Assembly (NCBI RefSeq): GCF_003605755.1
Contig: NZ_RAHJ01000022.1
Coordinates: forward strand, 124,001-188,000
Reading direction: 5' to 3'
Source of the DNA: Tsuneonella suprasediminis
GTDB taxonomy: Bacteria; Pseudomonadota; Alphaproteobacteria; Sphingomonadales; Sphingomonadaceae
Length of the DNA stretch: 64,000 nucleotides
The notes below the pieces were generated by a model. That model was not told the origin of the DNA, did no database searches, and saw nothing but the letters and a program-made list of their open reading frames with translations. Positions within the stretch are counted from its first letter, which is position 1. Every line of letters begins with the position of its first letter. The position numbers and the translations under genes are program-made. Shown here in pieces: positions 27,277 to 35,647 of the stretch.

Positions 27277-29973
27277 ATGAGCGGAGACTGGACAGCAGCG
27301 ATAGAGCGGGCGCGCAACCATGCGCCATTCCTTGCCCGTGCGCTTGACCGGCAGCCGGATCTGGCGGCCTTGCTGGCAGCGGGCGATGGCGAAGGGGCAC
27401 TGGCGCTGGCTAAGTCGGCGGGTGACGGGATCGAGGATACGGGCGTCGCGCTGCGCCGCGAACGACTGGCGCTGGCGACGGCGCTGGCGATTGGCGATCT
27501 GGCGGGTGCGTTTCCTTTGTTGCGGATTACCAGTGAGTTATCGGCGCTGGCGGACAGGGCGCTCGACCGCGCGATTGCCGCCACTATTCGCAGCCGCGTG
27601 CCCGACGCGGAGCCTGCCGGGATGATTGCGCTGGCATTGGGCAAGCATGGCGCGGGGGAACTGAACTACAGCTCGGATATTGACCCGATCCTGCTCTACG
27701 ACCCGGAAACCCTGCCGCGGCGCGAGCGGGACGAACCGGGCGAGGCAGCGCAGCGTTATGCCCGCGAGATCGTTCGCATGTTGAGCGAAAATACCGCCGA
27801 AGGCTATGTTTTTCGGGTCGATTTGCGACTGCGCCCGGCATCGGAAGTCAGCCCGCTGGCGATCTCGGTCAATGCGGCGTTGTCGCATTATGAAAGCTCC
27901 GCACTGGCGTGGGAGCGGGCGGCTTTTATCCGGGCGCGTGCCTGCGCCGGGGATGTCGTGGCGGGGGAGGATTTTCTGGCGGCGATCCGTCCGTTCGTCT
28001 GGCGGCGGAGCCTCGATTTCGGGGCTATCGTTGAAATCCGGCGGCTGACTGCGCGGATCCGCGCCAGCCATGCCGGGCCTACGGTGCCGGGGCCGGGCTT
28101 TAATGTGAAGCTGGGCCGGGGCGGTATTCGCGAAGTTGAATTTTTCGCGCAGACTCATCAGCTTATCCACGGGGGGCGCGATCCTTCGTTGCGGCTGCGC
28201 GGTACGCGGGCGACGCTGGATGCACTGGCGGCAGCGGGGCGGATCGGGCGCGAGGATGCGCGTGTTCTGGGCGAGAGTTACGACCGGCTGCGGACAATCG
28301 AGCACCGCTTGCAGATGGTGGAGGATCATCAGACCCATGTGCTGCCTGCGGGCGATGCGCTGGACAATGTCGCGCATCTCGATGGATTGGCGGACGGGGC
28401 GGCGCTGATCGCTGAACTGGAGGCGATTACGGGGCAGGTGGCGGAGCGATACGATGCCCTGATCGCGGACGATGCGGATAGCAGCCCGACGGGCGTGGTG
28501 GCTGGCGATGCGCTGGCCAACAAGCTGGAAATGCTTGGCTTTCCTCAACCGGTGCATCTGGCGCAGCGGATTGAAGGGTGGAGCGATGGCCGCATCCGCG
28601 CCTTGCGATCCGAAGCGGCGCGGGGTGCGTTCGAGGCGTTGTTGCCCGCCTTGCTGGAACGGTTCGCCAAGGCGCCCGATCCGGTGCAGGCGATCAACCG
28701 GTGGGAACGGGTGCTGGCCGCTGCGCCGAGTGCGCTGAATCTGTTCCGCCTGCTGGAAGCGCGCCCGGCTCTGCTCGATCAACTCGTGCGAATTCTGATA
28801 CTTGCGCCGCCGCTGGCCGATGCTTTGGGGCTGCGACCCGAATTGCTCGATGCGCTGATCGACAAGACCGCGCTCGATTTGCCGGGCAGTGTCGCGGACC
28901 TCGCTGCTGAGATGGAGCGGGGCGAAACCGGCGACGATTACGAACGCAAGCTCGACCGAATCCGCATCGTGACGGGGGAGGAACGCTTCGCTCTTGGCCT
29001 GCAAACCATTGCTGCGGTTCACGATCCTCTGGAAATTGCCACTGCGCTGGCACGGACGGCGGAAGCGGCGTTGTTGGTGGCGCAGGCGGCGGCGGAGGAG
29101 GAATTTGCCCGCGTTCATGGGCGGGTGCCGGGGCGCGAACTGGTTGTGCTGGGGCTGGGCCGGTTTGGTGGCGGGGCGCTGACATATGCCTCTGACCTCG
29201 ATGTTATCTATCTGTTTTCCGGTGACTTTGAGGGGGAGTCGGACGGGGGCAGGCCGCTTGGCGTCACGCTCTATTTCAACCGGCTGGCGCAGCGGGTCAG
29301 CGCTGCGCTGTCGGTGCCGACGGCGGAGGGGGCGCTGTACGAAGTGGATACGCGGCTGCGGCCTCAGGGCGCGCAGGGGCCACTGGCTGTCAGCTTCCAA
29401 AGCTTTGAACAATATCAGAAAAATGAGGCGTGGACGTGGGAGCATATGGCGCTCACCCGTGCCCGCCCGCTCACCGGATCGAACGAAGTTCGCCAGCAAT
29501 TACAGGCGATTATCGACAGTGTGCTGCATCAGGAACGCGACCCGGAGAAGCTGCGGACCGATGCGCTGAAGATGCGTGCGGAGATGGCGCGGCACAAACC
29601 GGCCAAGGGTCCGCTCGATGCCAAGCTGGCGCGCGGCGGGCTGGTCGATCTGGAATTCCTGATACATTACCTGCAGTTACGCGAGCGCACCGCCTTCAAT
29701 CCACGGCTGGGAGTTGCTGTTGAAGAGCTGGTGGAGCAGGGCCTGCTGCCGCCCGCCGTGGTGCAGGCGCGGCTGCTGATGACGCGCCTGCTGGTGGCGG
29801 GTCGGCTGCTGTCGCCCGACCTTGCCGAGCCCGGCGCGGACGCGGCGCAGGCATTGGCCGAGGCCTGTGGCGAGAGCGATTTTTCGGCGCTTTTACGCGC
29901 CTTTACGGCGGCGCGGCAGGAAGTGGCCGCCGCCTGGGCCGAGGCATTCGGAGAGAAACTGGAGACGATCTGA
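27277..29973 (+). CDS. glnE: Bifunctional glutamine synthetase adenylyltransferase / adenylyl-removing enzyme
   Basis: An 898-residue GlnE. It adenylylates glutamine synthetase when nitrogen is plentiful and removes AMP when nitrogen is short, under control of PII. Two nucleotidyltransferase domains are visible: the N-terminal deadenylylase with LGKHGAGELNYSSDIDPI near 125 and the C-terminal adenylylase with LGRFGGGALTYASDLDVIY near 630, each with the D-x-D metal site. The start is ATG 27277; an in-frame GTG at 27265 is possible. The stop is separated from the bcp start by one base, so glnE, bcp and the DUF455 gene are one operon. Confidence 0.95.
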   Translation: MSGDWTAAIERARNHAPFLARALDRQPDLAALLAAGDGEGALALAKSAGDGIEDTGVALRRERLALATALAIGDLAGAFPLLRITSELSALADRALDRAIAATIRSRVPDAEPAGMIALALGKHGAGELNYSSDIDPILLYDPETLPRRERDEPGEAAQRYAREIVRMLSENTAEGYVFRVDLRLRPASEVSPLAISVNAALSHYESSALAWERAAFIRARACAGDVVAGEDFLAAIRPFVWRRSLDFGAIVEIRRLTARIRASHAGPTVPGPGFNVKLGRGGIREVEFFAQTHQLIHGGRDPSLRLRGTRATLDALAAAGRIGREDARVLGESYDRLRTIEHRLQMVEDHQTHVLPAGDALDNVAHLDGLADGAALIAELEAITGQVAERYDALIADDADSSPTGVVAGDALANKLEMLGFPQPVHLAQRIEGWSDGRIRALRSEAARGAFEALLPALLERFAKAPDPVQAINRWERVLAAAPSALNLFRLLEARPALLDQLVRILILAPPLADALGLRPELLDALIDKTALDLPGSVADLAAEMERGETGDDYERKLDRIRIVTGEERFALGLQTIAAVHDPLEIATALARTAEAALLVAQAAAEEEFARVHGRVPGRELVVLGLGRFGGGALTYASDLDVIYLFSGDFEGESDGGRPLGVTLYFNRLAQRVSAALSVPTAEGALYEVDTRLRPQGAQGPLAVSFQSFEQYQKNEAWTWEHMALTRARPLTGSNEVRQQLQAIIDSVLHQERDPEKLRTDALKMRAEMARHKPAKGPLDAKLARGGLVDLEFLIHYLQLRERTAFNPRLGVAVEELVEQGLLPPAVVQARLLMTRLLVAGRLLSPDLAEPGADAAQALAEACGESDFSALLRAFTAARQEVAAAWAEAFGEKLETI

Positions 29974-29974
29974 T

Positions 29975-30445
29975 ATGACTTTCCCGCAAGTGGGCGACAA
30001 AATGCCCGATATCGCAATGGAAACCCCCGACGGCGGCACCATTTCACCATCATCTTTGACAGGAAAGAAGGCGGTTATCTGGTTCTATCCAAAGGACAAT
30101 ACCCCCGGATGCACCACCGAGGCGAAGGATTTCACCACATTGGCGGATGAATTCGCCGCACACGGGATCGCATTGCTTGGGGTAAGCAAGGATTCGCCGC
30201 AAAAACACCGCAACTTCATCGAAAAACAGGATCTGAAGGTGCCGCTGGCCACCGATGCGGAAGAAGGCGGCCTGTCCGATGCGCTGGGCGTGTGGGGCGA
30301 GAAGAAGAATTACGGCCGGACCTATATGGGCATGATCCGCAGCACCTATCTGCTGGCCGCCGATGGTACGATTGCCCGCATCTGGAGCAAAGTGCGGGTC
30401 AAGGGCCACGCGCAGGAAGTGCTGGAGGCAGCGAAGGCGCTTTGA
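29975..30445 (+). CDS. bcp: Thioredoxin-dependent peroxiredoxin, Bcp/PrxQ family
   Basis: A 156-residue peroxidase that reduces hydrogen peroxide and lipid hydroperoxides. The peroxidatic cysteine is Cys46 in NTPGCTTEA. The resolving cysteine found five residues later in E. coli Bcp is replaced by Lys51, so this is a PrxQ of the one-cysteine type, or it uses another reductant. No other Cys is visible in the protein. It follows glnE by one base and overlaps the next gene by 4 bp (TTGA), which indicates translational coupling. Confidence 0.95.
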   Translation: MTFPQVGDKMPDIAMETPDGGTISPSSLTGKKAVIWFYPKDNTPGCTTEAKDFTTLADEFAAHGIALLGVSKDSPQKHRNFIEKQDLKVPLATDAEEGGLSDALGVWGEKKNYGRTYMGMIRSTYLLAADGTIARIWSKVRVKGHAQEVLEAAKAL

Positions 30446-31323
30446 GCAATCCGCCATCCACGACCATTGTGTCTCAAGCTGTGGCAGACCCGGCCGCCAC
30501 AGATCTGACCACCGCCGGCCCAACTGCCGCGCCCGCCATTGTTGGGGCGGCGATCCGGGCCGCGTTGCTGACCGCCGATCCGCAGGCGAAGGTGTTCGCC
30601 GCGCGGCAGGTCGCGCGCGACTGGCGGCTGGGGCGGCTGGCGTGGGGGTTCGATGCGGCGATGCCCGACCGCCCGGCGCGGCCCGCAGCGCCGGAGCTGT
30701 TGCCACCCAACCGCATGCCCAAGCGCGGACGCGGGGGATCGGAACGGGCGCGCATCGCGCTGTGGCATTCGCTGGCGCATATCGAATTCGTCGCCATCGA
30801 TCTCGCGCTCGATATGGCGGGGCGGTTCGGCAGCGAGATGGGGGCGGAATTCGTCAGCGATTTTCTGGCGGTGGCCGCGGACGAGGCGATGCATTTCGCG
30901 CTGATCGACCGCAAACTGCGCCAGTTGGGCAGCCATTACGGCGCGCTGCCCGCGCACGACGGGCTGTGGCAGGCGGCGGAAGAGACGGCGCACGATGTTG
31001 CCGCGCGACTGGCGATTGTGCCGATGGTGCTGGAGGCGCGCGGGCTGGATGTCACCCCGGCCACGCGCGACCGGGTGCGGGCGCAGGGCGACGAATCGGG
31101 GGCACGCCTGCTGCAGCGCATTCTTGACGATGAAATCCGCCATGTCGCGATTGGCGCGCGGTATCTGGGCGCAATCGCTGAATCGCTTGGTGAATCAGCA
31201 GAAAATCTCTGGATTCGGCTGGTTCGACGGCACTTTAGGGGTGGGCTGAAGCCTCCGTTCAACGACTCAGCGCGTTCAGCAGCCGGTTTATCGCTGGAAG
31301 CGTGCGCTGCGCTTGCTTCGTAA
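30442..31323 (+). CDS. DUF455 ferritin-like protein
   Basis: A 293-residue helical protein starting at TTG 30442, inside the bcp stop (TTGA). No ATG fits. Metal-binding ExxH-type signatures of a diiron four-helix bundle are seen: LAHIEFVAIDLALD, ADEAMHFALI and DDEIRHVAIG. The family is often mislabelled as a rhamnosyltransferase. Related four-helix diiron proteins include the tRNA hydroxylase MiaE, but the reaction here is unknown. Operon position behind a peroxiredoxin suggests oxidative-stress or oxygen chemistry; this is inference. Confidence 0.85.
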   Translation: MSNPPSTTIVSQAVADPAATDLTTAGPTAAPAIVGAAIRAALLTADPQAKVFAARQVARDWRLGRLAWGFDAAMPDRPARPAAPELLPPNRMPKRGRGGSERARIALWHSLAHIEFVAIDLALDMAGRFGSEMGAEFVSDFLAVAADEAMHFALIDRKLRQLGSHYGALPAHDGLWQAAEETAHDVAARLAIVPMVLEARGLDVTPATRDRVRAQGDESGARLLQRILDDEIRHVAIGARYLGAIAESLGESAENLWIRLVRRHFRGGLKPPFNDSARSAAGLSLEACAALAS

Positions 31324-31476
31324 ATCTTTCAACGGTTAACCCATAATCCACGAGACGGCGGGGGGTTCCGTAAAGTCTCAGAAATTTTTCGCGAAGCGGG
31401 CCTTCGGGTTTGTTTCGCCGATACCTTCGGATCGTACCGCGCATTGCATGTGCGGCAAAAACAAGGACGGGATTTC

Positions 31477-32181
31477 GTGGTCGTAAGCAGTTTGCAACGC
31501 CGAATCTTCGCCGTGATCGCATCGGTTGCCGCTTTTTTCACTGCAGGGATGAGCCCGGCACTGGCCAATGCCAGCGCCGCCGCCGCTACCGACATTTCCG
31601 CCCCGGTGCGCGATGCCAAGGCATCGTCGATCTCCGGCGGGGACGAGCAGTTCAAGAAACTGTTCGCATCGTGGCGCTCGCTCGATCAGAACGGTCCGTC
31701 GGCACCGCCGGCAACATCCATCGCTGTATCGATCCCGTCGCAGATGCCGGTCGATGGCGCCCGCACCAGCAGCAATTACGGGATGCGCGAACACCCCGTG
31801 ATCGGTGGCCGCCGCGCGCACAAGGGCATCGATCTGGCCGCGCCGACCGGCACCCCGGTCTATGCCACGGCAGACGGTGTGGTGCAGCGCGCCGATCGTT
31901 TTTCCAGCTATGGCCTCTATATCGCGATCGATCACGGCGCATCGCTTCAGACCCGCTATGCCCACCTGTCGCGTCTGGCGGTTGCCGCTGGCGAGCGGGT
32001 GAAGAAAGGCGAAGTGATCGGCTACGTCGGCAGCACCGGCCGTTCGACCGGCCCGCACCTGCATTACGAAGTCCGCGTCGATGGCCAGGCAGTCAACCCG
32101 ATCCCGTATATGGTTGAATCGGATGCCCAGCGCCGCGTCATGCTGGCGGCGGACAGCACCGGCGGTCGCGGCGGCGAGTAA
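31477..32181 (+). CDS. M23-family (LytM-like) peptidoglycan endopeptidase
   Basis: A 234-residue exported protein. A signal peptide (SSLQRRIFAVIASVAAFFTAG) ends near the AxA at ALANA. The M23 domain starts at about 110 (SSNYGMREHPVIGG) and has the zinc ligands HKGID and HLHYEV, so it is likely an active endopeptidase acting on cell-wall crosslinks. GTG 31477 is preferred because GGACGGGA precedes it at the right distance; ATG 31444 in the same frame has no ribosome-binding site. A TTAACC half-site resembling a CtrA box lies at about 31336. A strong terminator follows. Confidence 0.9.
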   Translation: MVVSSLQRRIFAVIASVAAFFTAGMSPALANASAAAATDISAPVRDAKASSISGGDEQFKKLFASWRSLDQNGPSAPPATSIAVSIPSQMPVDGARTSSNYGMREHPVIGGRRAHKGIDLAAPTGTPVYATADGVVQRADRFSSYGLYIAIDHGASLQTRYAHLSRLAVAAGERVKKGEVIGYVGSTGRSTGPHLHYEVRVDGQAVNPIPYMVESDAQRRVMLAADSTGGRGGE

Positions 32182-32208
32182 CCCGCCCGCTTCGCAATCA
32201 CCGCGAAC

Positions 32209-32251
32209 AAGCAAAAAGGCGGCCGGGAGCGATCCCGCCGCCTTTTTGCTT
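32209..32251. terminator. Strong terminator after the M23 peptidase gene
   Basis: Outer arms AAGCAAAAAGGCGG and CCGCCTTTTTGCTT pair perfectly, and the inner CGGGA-GCGA-TCCCG continues the stem past one bulged C. The stem carries A- and T-runs, so it can work in both directions. Confidence 0.9.
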
Positions 32252-32256
32252 GCCCG

Positions 32257-32272
32257 GTTGCCGATTGCAACT
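32257..32272 (+). promoter_or_regulatory. Dyad motif upstream of the acyl-CoA synthetase, shared with the P450 gene
   Basis: GTTGCCGATTGCAACT lies 52 bp before the acyl-CoA synthetase start. Its core GTTGC-N5-GCAAC is a perfect dyad. The same 16 bases, with one change, occur at 6374-6389 ahead of the CYP153 gene. This is the best evidence in the window for a common regulator. Confidence 0.5.
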
Positions 32273-32323
32273 AGTCTCTCCGGGATCGAACTCCGCAAAA
32301 GGAGTCGCAATGGAGAGAGATGG

Positions 32324-33868
32324 ATGCACCCGGTAAGCCACGCGCAAACCCGTGCCGACCGCCCGGCGATTATCATGGCCGACAGCGGTGAAACGGTGAC
32401 CTATGCCGAAATGGACGCGACCGCCAACCGCTTTGCCCAATGGTTGCGCGCCAACGGGTTCGGGCGCGGCGATGCCTTTGGCGTGCTGATGGAAAACAAC
32501 GCGCTCTATCTGCCGCTGGTGTGGGGATCGCAACGTGCGGGCACGATGCTGGTGCCGGTTTCCACCCGGCTGACCGCGCCCGAGGTTGCCTATATCCTGC
32601 GCGATTCCGGGGCGAAGACGCTGATCACGACCCCGTATTTTGCCGATGTCAGTGCGGCGCTGCGCGACGAATGCCCCGATTGCCGCCAGATGATCGTAGG
32701 TGGCGACGGGGCGGACGATTTCTCCGCCGCGCTGGCACAACAACCGGCCACGCCGATCCCCGATCAGGCACCGGGCGCCTATATGCTCTACAGCTCGGGC
32801 ACGACAGGGCGACCCAAAGGCGTGAAGCCGCCGCCCCCGCCGAGCGAGGATATTCAGGAAACCAACGCGCTGGTCGGGCTGGCGGTGATGGGCGTGGGGA
32901 TGCCGGGCGATGGCGAGATGGTCTATCTCTCCCCCGCACCGCTGTATCATGCCGCTCCGCTGGCGTGGTGCTGCACGGTCCACCGGCTGGGCGGTACGGT
33001 GGTGATCATGGAGAAATTCGACCCCGAAGCGGCGCTGGCGGCAATCGAAAAATATCGCGTAACCGACAGCCAGTGGGTGCCGACCCATTTCATCCGAATG
33101 CTCAAGCTGGAGGAGGATGTTCGCACCCGTTACGATCTGTCGAGCCACCGCCGCGCGATCCACGCCGCCGCCCCGTGCCCGGTGCCGGTGAAGCAGGCGA
33201 TGATCGAATGGTGGGGGCCGATCGTACTGGAATATTATGCCGGGTCCGAAGGGATCGGCATGACATTGATCCGCAGCGAAGACTGGCTGACCCATCAGGG
33301 CAGCGTGGGCCGTGCGATTCATGGCAAGCTGCACGTCTGCGGGCCGGACGGAACCGAAGTGCCCGCGGGGACCGACGGCCTGCTCTATTTCGAAAACGAC
33401 GTTCTGCCCACGTATCATAACGACCCCGAAAAGACGGCGGAGGCGATGCATCCCGAAGGGTGGATGACGCTGGGCGATATCGGCCATGTCGATGAAGACG
33501 GGTTCCTCTATCTGACCGACCGCAAGAGCCACATGATTATCTCGGGCGGGGTCAATATCTACCCGCAGGAAATCGAGAACCTGCTGGTCACGCACGAGAA
33601 GGTGATGGACGCCGCGGTGATCGGCGCGCCCGATCCCGATATGGGCGAACGGGTGGTGGCGGTGGTGCAGCCGGTCGATATGGCCGATGCCGGGCCTGCG
33701 CTGGAGGAAGAGCTGCGCGCCTTCCTCGCCCCCAGTCTCGCCCGCATCAAGATGCCGCGCCAGATCGATTTCCGCGCGCAACTGCCGCGAGAGGCCAATG
33801 GCAAGCTCTATAAGCGCGAATTGCGCGATGAATATGCGGCGATGGCTGCACAGGGGGAGGATGCGTGA
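32324..33868 (+). CDS. Acyl-CoA synthetase (AMP-forming)
   Basis: A 514-residue adenylate-forming ligase that activates a carboxylic acid with ATP and CoA. The P-loop-like motif YSSGTTGRPKGV is near 156-167, and YYAGSEGIG near 305, LGDIG and the DRKSHMIISGG hinge near 395-405 complete the family signature, with the catalytic lysine region PREANGKLYKRELR at the C-terminus. The chain-length preference is unclear; the subgroup is common in hydrocarbon-using alphaproteobacteria. GGAGAGAG precedes the ATG at 32324. The upstream dyad shared with CYP153 suggests induction by the same alkane- or fatty-acid-derived signal. Confidence 0.9.
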   Translation: MHPVSHAQTRADRPAIIMADSGETVTYAEMDATANRFAQWLRANGFGRGDAFGVLMENNALYLPLVWGSQRAGTMLVPVSTRLTAPEVAYILRDSGAKTLITTPYFADVSAALRDECPDCRQMIVGGDGADDFSAALAQQPATPIPDQAPGAYMLYSSGTTGRPKGVKPPPPPSEDIQETNALVGLAVMGVGMPGDGEMVYLSPAPLYHAAPLAWCCTVHRLGGTVVIMEKFDPEAALAAIEKYRVTDSQWVPTHFIRMLKLEEDVRTRYDLSSHRRAIHAAAPCPVPVKQAMIEWWGPIVLEYYAGSEGIGMTLIRSEDWLTHQGSVGRAIHGKLHVCGPDGTEVPAGTDGLLYFENDVLPTYHNDPEKTAEAMHPEGWMTLGDIGHVDEDGFLYLTDRKSHMIISGGVNIYPQEIENLLVTHEKVMDAAVIGAPDPDMGERVVAVVQPVDMADAGPALEEELRAFLAPSLARIKMPRQIDFRAQLPREANGKLYKRELRDEYAAMAAQGEDA

Positions 33869-33933
33869 CCGGGGGGTGAGGGTGGCTGGGGCTGGCGGGG
33901 GCTGAGCGGGGGGCAAATGCCCCACTCTCCCAC

Positions 33934-34043
33934 GTCGCCCCGGACCTGATCCGGGGCCCAGCTTTTCTTGCGCGCCGCGTGGGAGGGAGCTGGACCCCGG
34001 CTCGGTGGCCGGGGTGACGGCGATGGTGGGGAAGTGCCACAAC
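33934..34043. repeat. Repeat R2, copy A1
   Basis: About 110 bp that starts GTCGCCCCGGACCTGATCCG and ends in GTGCCACAA. It contains two internal GC-rich dyads, CCCCGGACCTGATCCGGGG-like and CCCCGGCT-N4-GGCCGGGG. Closely similar copies occur at 34328, 37494 and 37930. Alphaproteobacterial genomes carry many relatives of this element between genes. In frame it reads VAPDLIRGPAFLARR, a well-known spurious peptide. It follows the acyl-CoA synthetase stop by 65 bp. Confidence 0.85.
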
Positions 34044-34062
34044 ATCCGCACCTCCCTCTCCC

Positions 34063-34185
34063 CTCGTCATTGCGAGGAGCCGCAGGCGACGTGGCAATCC
34101 ATCGACCGCCCTCACCCAGCCACAACCGGAGTAAGGGGAGGGACAGTCAGGCCATGGATTGCTTCACTGCGCTCGCAATGACGAG
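34063..34185. repeat. Repeat R1, copy A1 (REP-like long palindrome)
   Basis: About 123 bp with imperfect inverted ends: CTCGTCATTGCGAGGAGCCG on the left and CTGCGCTCGCAATGACGAG on the right, each with an inner ATGGATTGC. Related copies are at 34474, 37343, 37778 and, degenerate, at 53224. The element resembles REP/BIME units found after gene ends. Confidence 0.85.
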
Positions 34186-34327
34186 CAGAGGGCGGCGTGA
34201 ATTATCGCTGGCCTTGGCGCGGGTAGCGGGTGCACCGCGAACCCCCGTCAGCCTCGCGCTCCGGCCCCTACCCCGCCCGGAGTGCGCCAATACCGGCACC
34301 AGCGCCAACAAAAGCCCAAAGCACACC
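34186..34327. repeat. Repeat spacer S, copy A (with internal deletion)
   Basis: A non-palindromic block of about 140 bp beginning GGCGTGAATTATCGCTGGCC. An inverted copy is at 37604-37777. The A copy lacks about 30 bp present in the B copy, and a further degenerate piece lies at 37270-37336. No coding function is evident. Confidence 0.75.
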
Positions 34328-34437
34328 GTCGCCCCGGACCTGATCCGGGGCCCGGCTTTTCTTGCGCGCCGCGTGGGAGGAAGCTGGACCCCGGCTCGCA
34401 GGCCGGGGTGACGGCGATGGTGGGAAGGTGCCACAAT
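34328..34437. repeat. Repeat R2, copy A2
   Basis: Second R2 of block A, nearly identical to copy A1 over its length including the GTGCCACAA end. It directly follows S, giving the order R2-R1-S-R2-R1. Confidence 0.85.
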
Positions 34438-34473
34438 ACCCGCACCCCACACCCCGCGCTCCCACCGCTCCCC

Positions 34474-34597
34474 CTCGTCATTGCGAGGAGCCGCAGGCGA
34501 CGTGGCAATCCATGGCCCGCCCTCGCCCCGGCCACAACCAGAGTAAGGGACGGGAGAGTCAGGCCATGGATTGCTTCGCTACGCTCGCAATGACGAG
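34474..34597. repeat. Repeat R1, copy A2
   Basis: Second R1 of block A, with the same inverted ends CTCGTCATTGCG and CGCAATGACGAG. It ends 96 bp from the galU stop. The remaining sequence up to galU shows nothing recognisable. Confidence 0.85.
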
Positions 34598-34692
34598 TGG
34601 AGGGTGGCCGGGGGGCCGGGGCACTCTGGCCGGAGACTTACGCGGCCGAAAACCGAGCCGCGAATTTCGCCCCATCCCGCTGCCGCGATACG

Positions 34693-35571
34693 CTATTCCG
34701 CCAGTAACCGTTGCGCGATGGCGCGCACTTCATCGCCCATGTCTTCGCGTTGCAGGGCGAGGGCGAGGGTTGCCTCCACAAAGCCGGTCTTGCTGCCGCA
34801 GTCATAACGGTTGCCGTCGAATGTCACCGCGTGGAACGGCTGGCTGCCGATCATCCGGGCCATTGCGTCGGTCAGCTGGATCTCGCCGCCTGCGCCTTTC
34901 TCCTGATCTTCCAGCGTCCGCATGACTTCGGGTTGCAGGATGTAGCGGCCTGAAAGGATCTTGTTCGACGGGGCATGTTCCACCGGCGGTTTTTCCACCA
35001 GCCCGGTCACTTCGGTCAGCGTGTCGCACACGGTTGCGCCGGGTGCGATCACGCCATAGCTCGATACCGATTCCTGCGGCACTTCCAGCACGCTGATCAG
35101 ATTGCCGCCGACCTGATTATAGGCTTCCACCATCTGTTTCATGCAACCGGGCTGGCCGATCATCAGTTCATCGGGCAGCAGGATCGCGAACGGTTCGTCC
35201 CCCACGATGGCGCGGGCGCACCAGATCGCGTGGCCGAGGCCCAGCGGCACCTGCTGGCGCACAGTGATGATATCGCCGGGGGTGAAGCGCGTGGGGGCCA
35301 GCACGTCGAGCGATTTGCCGCGCTCGGCCATTGTCGTTTCCAGCTCGTAAGCGATGTCGAAATGTTCGACGATGGCGGTCTTGCCGCGCCCGGTGACGAA
35401 GATCATCTGTTCGATCCCCGCTTCGCGCGCTTCGTCCACGGCATACTGGATCAGCGGGCGATCGACGATCGGCAGCAGTTCCTTGGGAATGGCCTTGGTC
35501 GCGGGCAGGAAACGGGTGCCGAGCCCGGCGACGGGGAACACGGCTTTCTTGATCGGCTTGCGGTCGGTCAT
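34693..35571 (-). CDS. galU: UTP-glucose-1-phosphate uridylyltransferase
   Basis: A 292-residue nucleotidyltransferase making UDP-glucose for surface polysaccharides. The N-terminal nucleotide-binding motif AVFPVAGLGTRFLPATKAIPKE (about 9-30) contains the catalytic pattern, and ILLPDELMIG near 130 and the lysine of VEKPPV near 190 are as in GalU. Length is typical. The divergent murA start lies 76 bp away. The galU-murA segment is bounded by the two inverted repeat blocks. Confidence 0.96.
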   Translation of the reverse strand: MTDRKPIKKAVFPVAGLGTRFLPATKAIPKELLPIVDRPLIQYAVDEAREAGIEQMIFVTGRGKTAIVEHFDIAYELETTMAERGKSLDVLAPTRFTPGDIITVRQQVPLGLGHAIWCARAIVGDEPFAILLPDELMIGQPGCMKQMVEAYNQVGGNLISVLEVPQESVSSYGVIAPGATVCDTLTEVTGLVEKPPVEHAPSNKILSGRYILQPEVMRTLEDQEKGAGGEIQLTDAMARMIGSQPFHAVTFDGNRYDCGSKTGFVEATLALALQREDMGDEVRAIAQRLLAE

Positions 35572-35647
35572 GTACCAGCGATAAGCACTGCGCCGCCCCG
35601 GTGCAACCGCGACTTGCGAGCGTCCTGAAACACGCTAATGCCGCGCA

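Noticed and set aside
31338-31345. CtrA-type site (TTAACC) upstream of the M23 peptidase
   Set aside because: Only one half-site is clear and the second half at the proper spacing is missing, so it is mentioned but not called as a feature.
33934-34437. Frames reading VAPDLIRGPAFLARR and similar in the repeat blocks
   Set aside because: They come from the R2 repeat element, appear in several copies and both orientations, and lack ribosome-binding sites. I treat them as repeat-derived, not genes.
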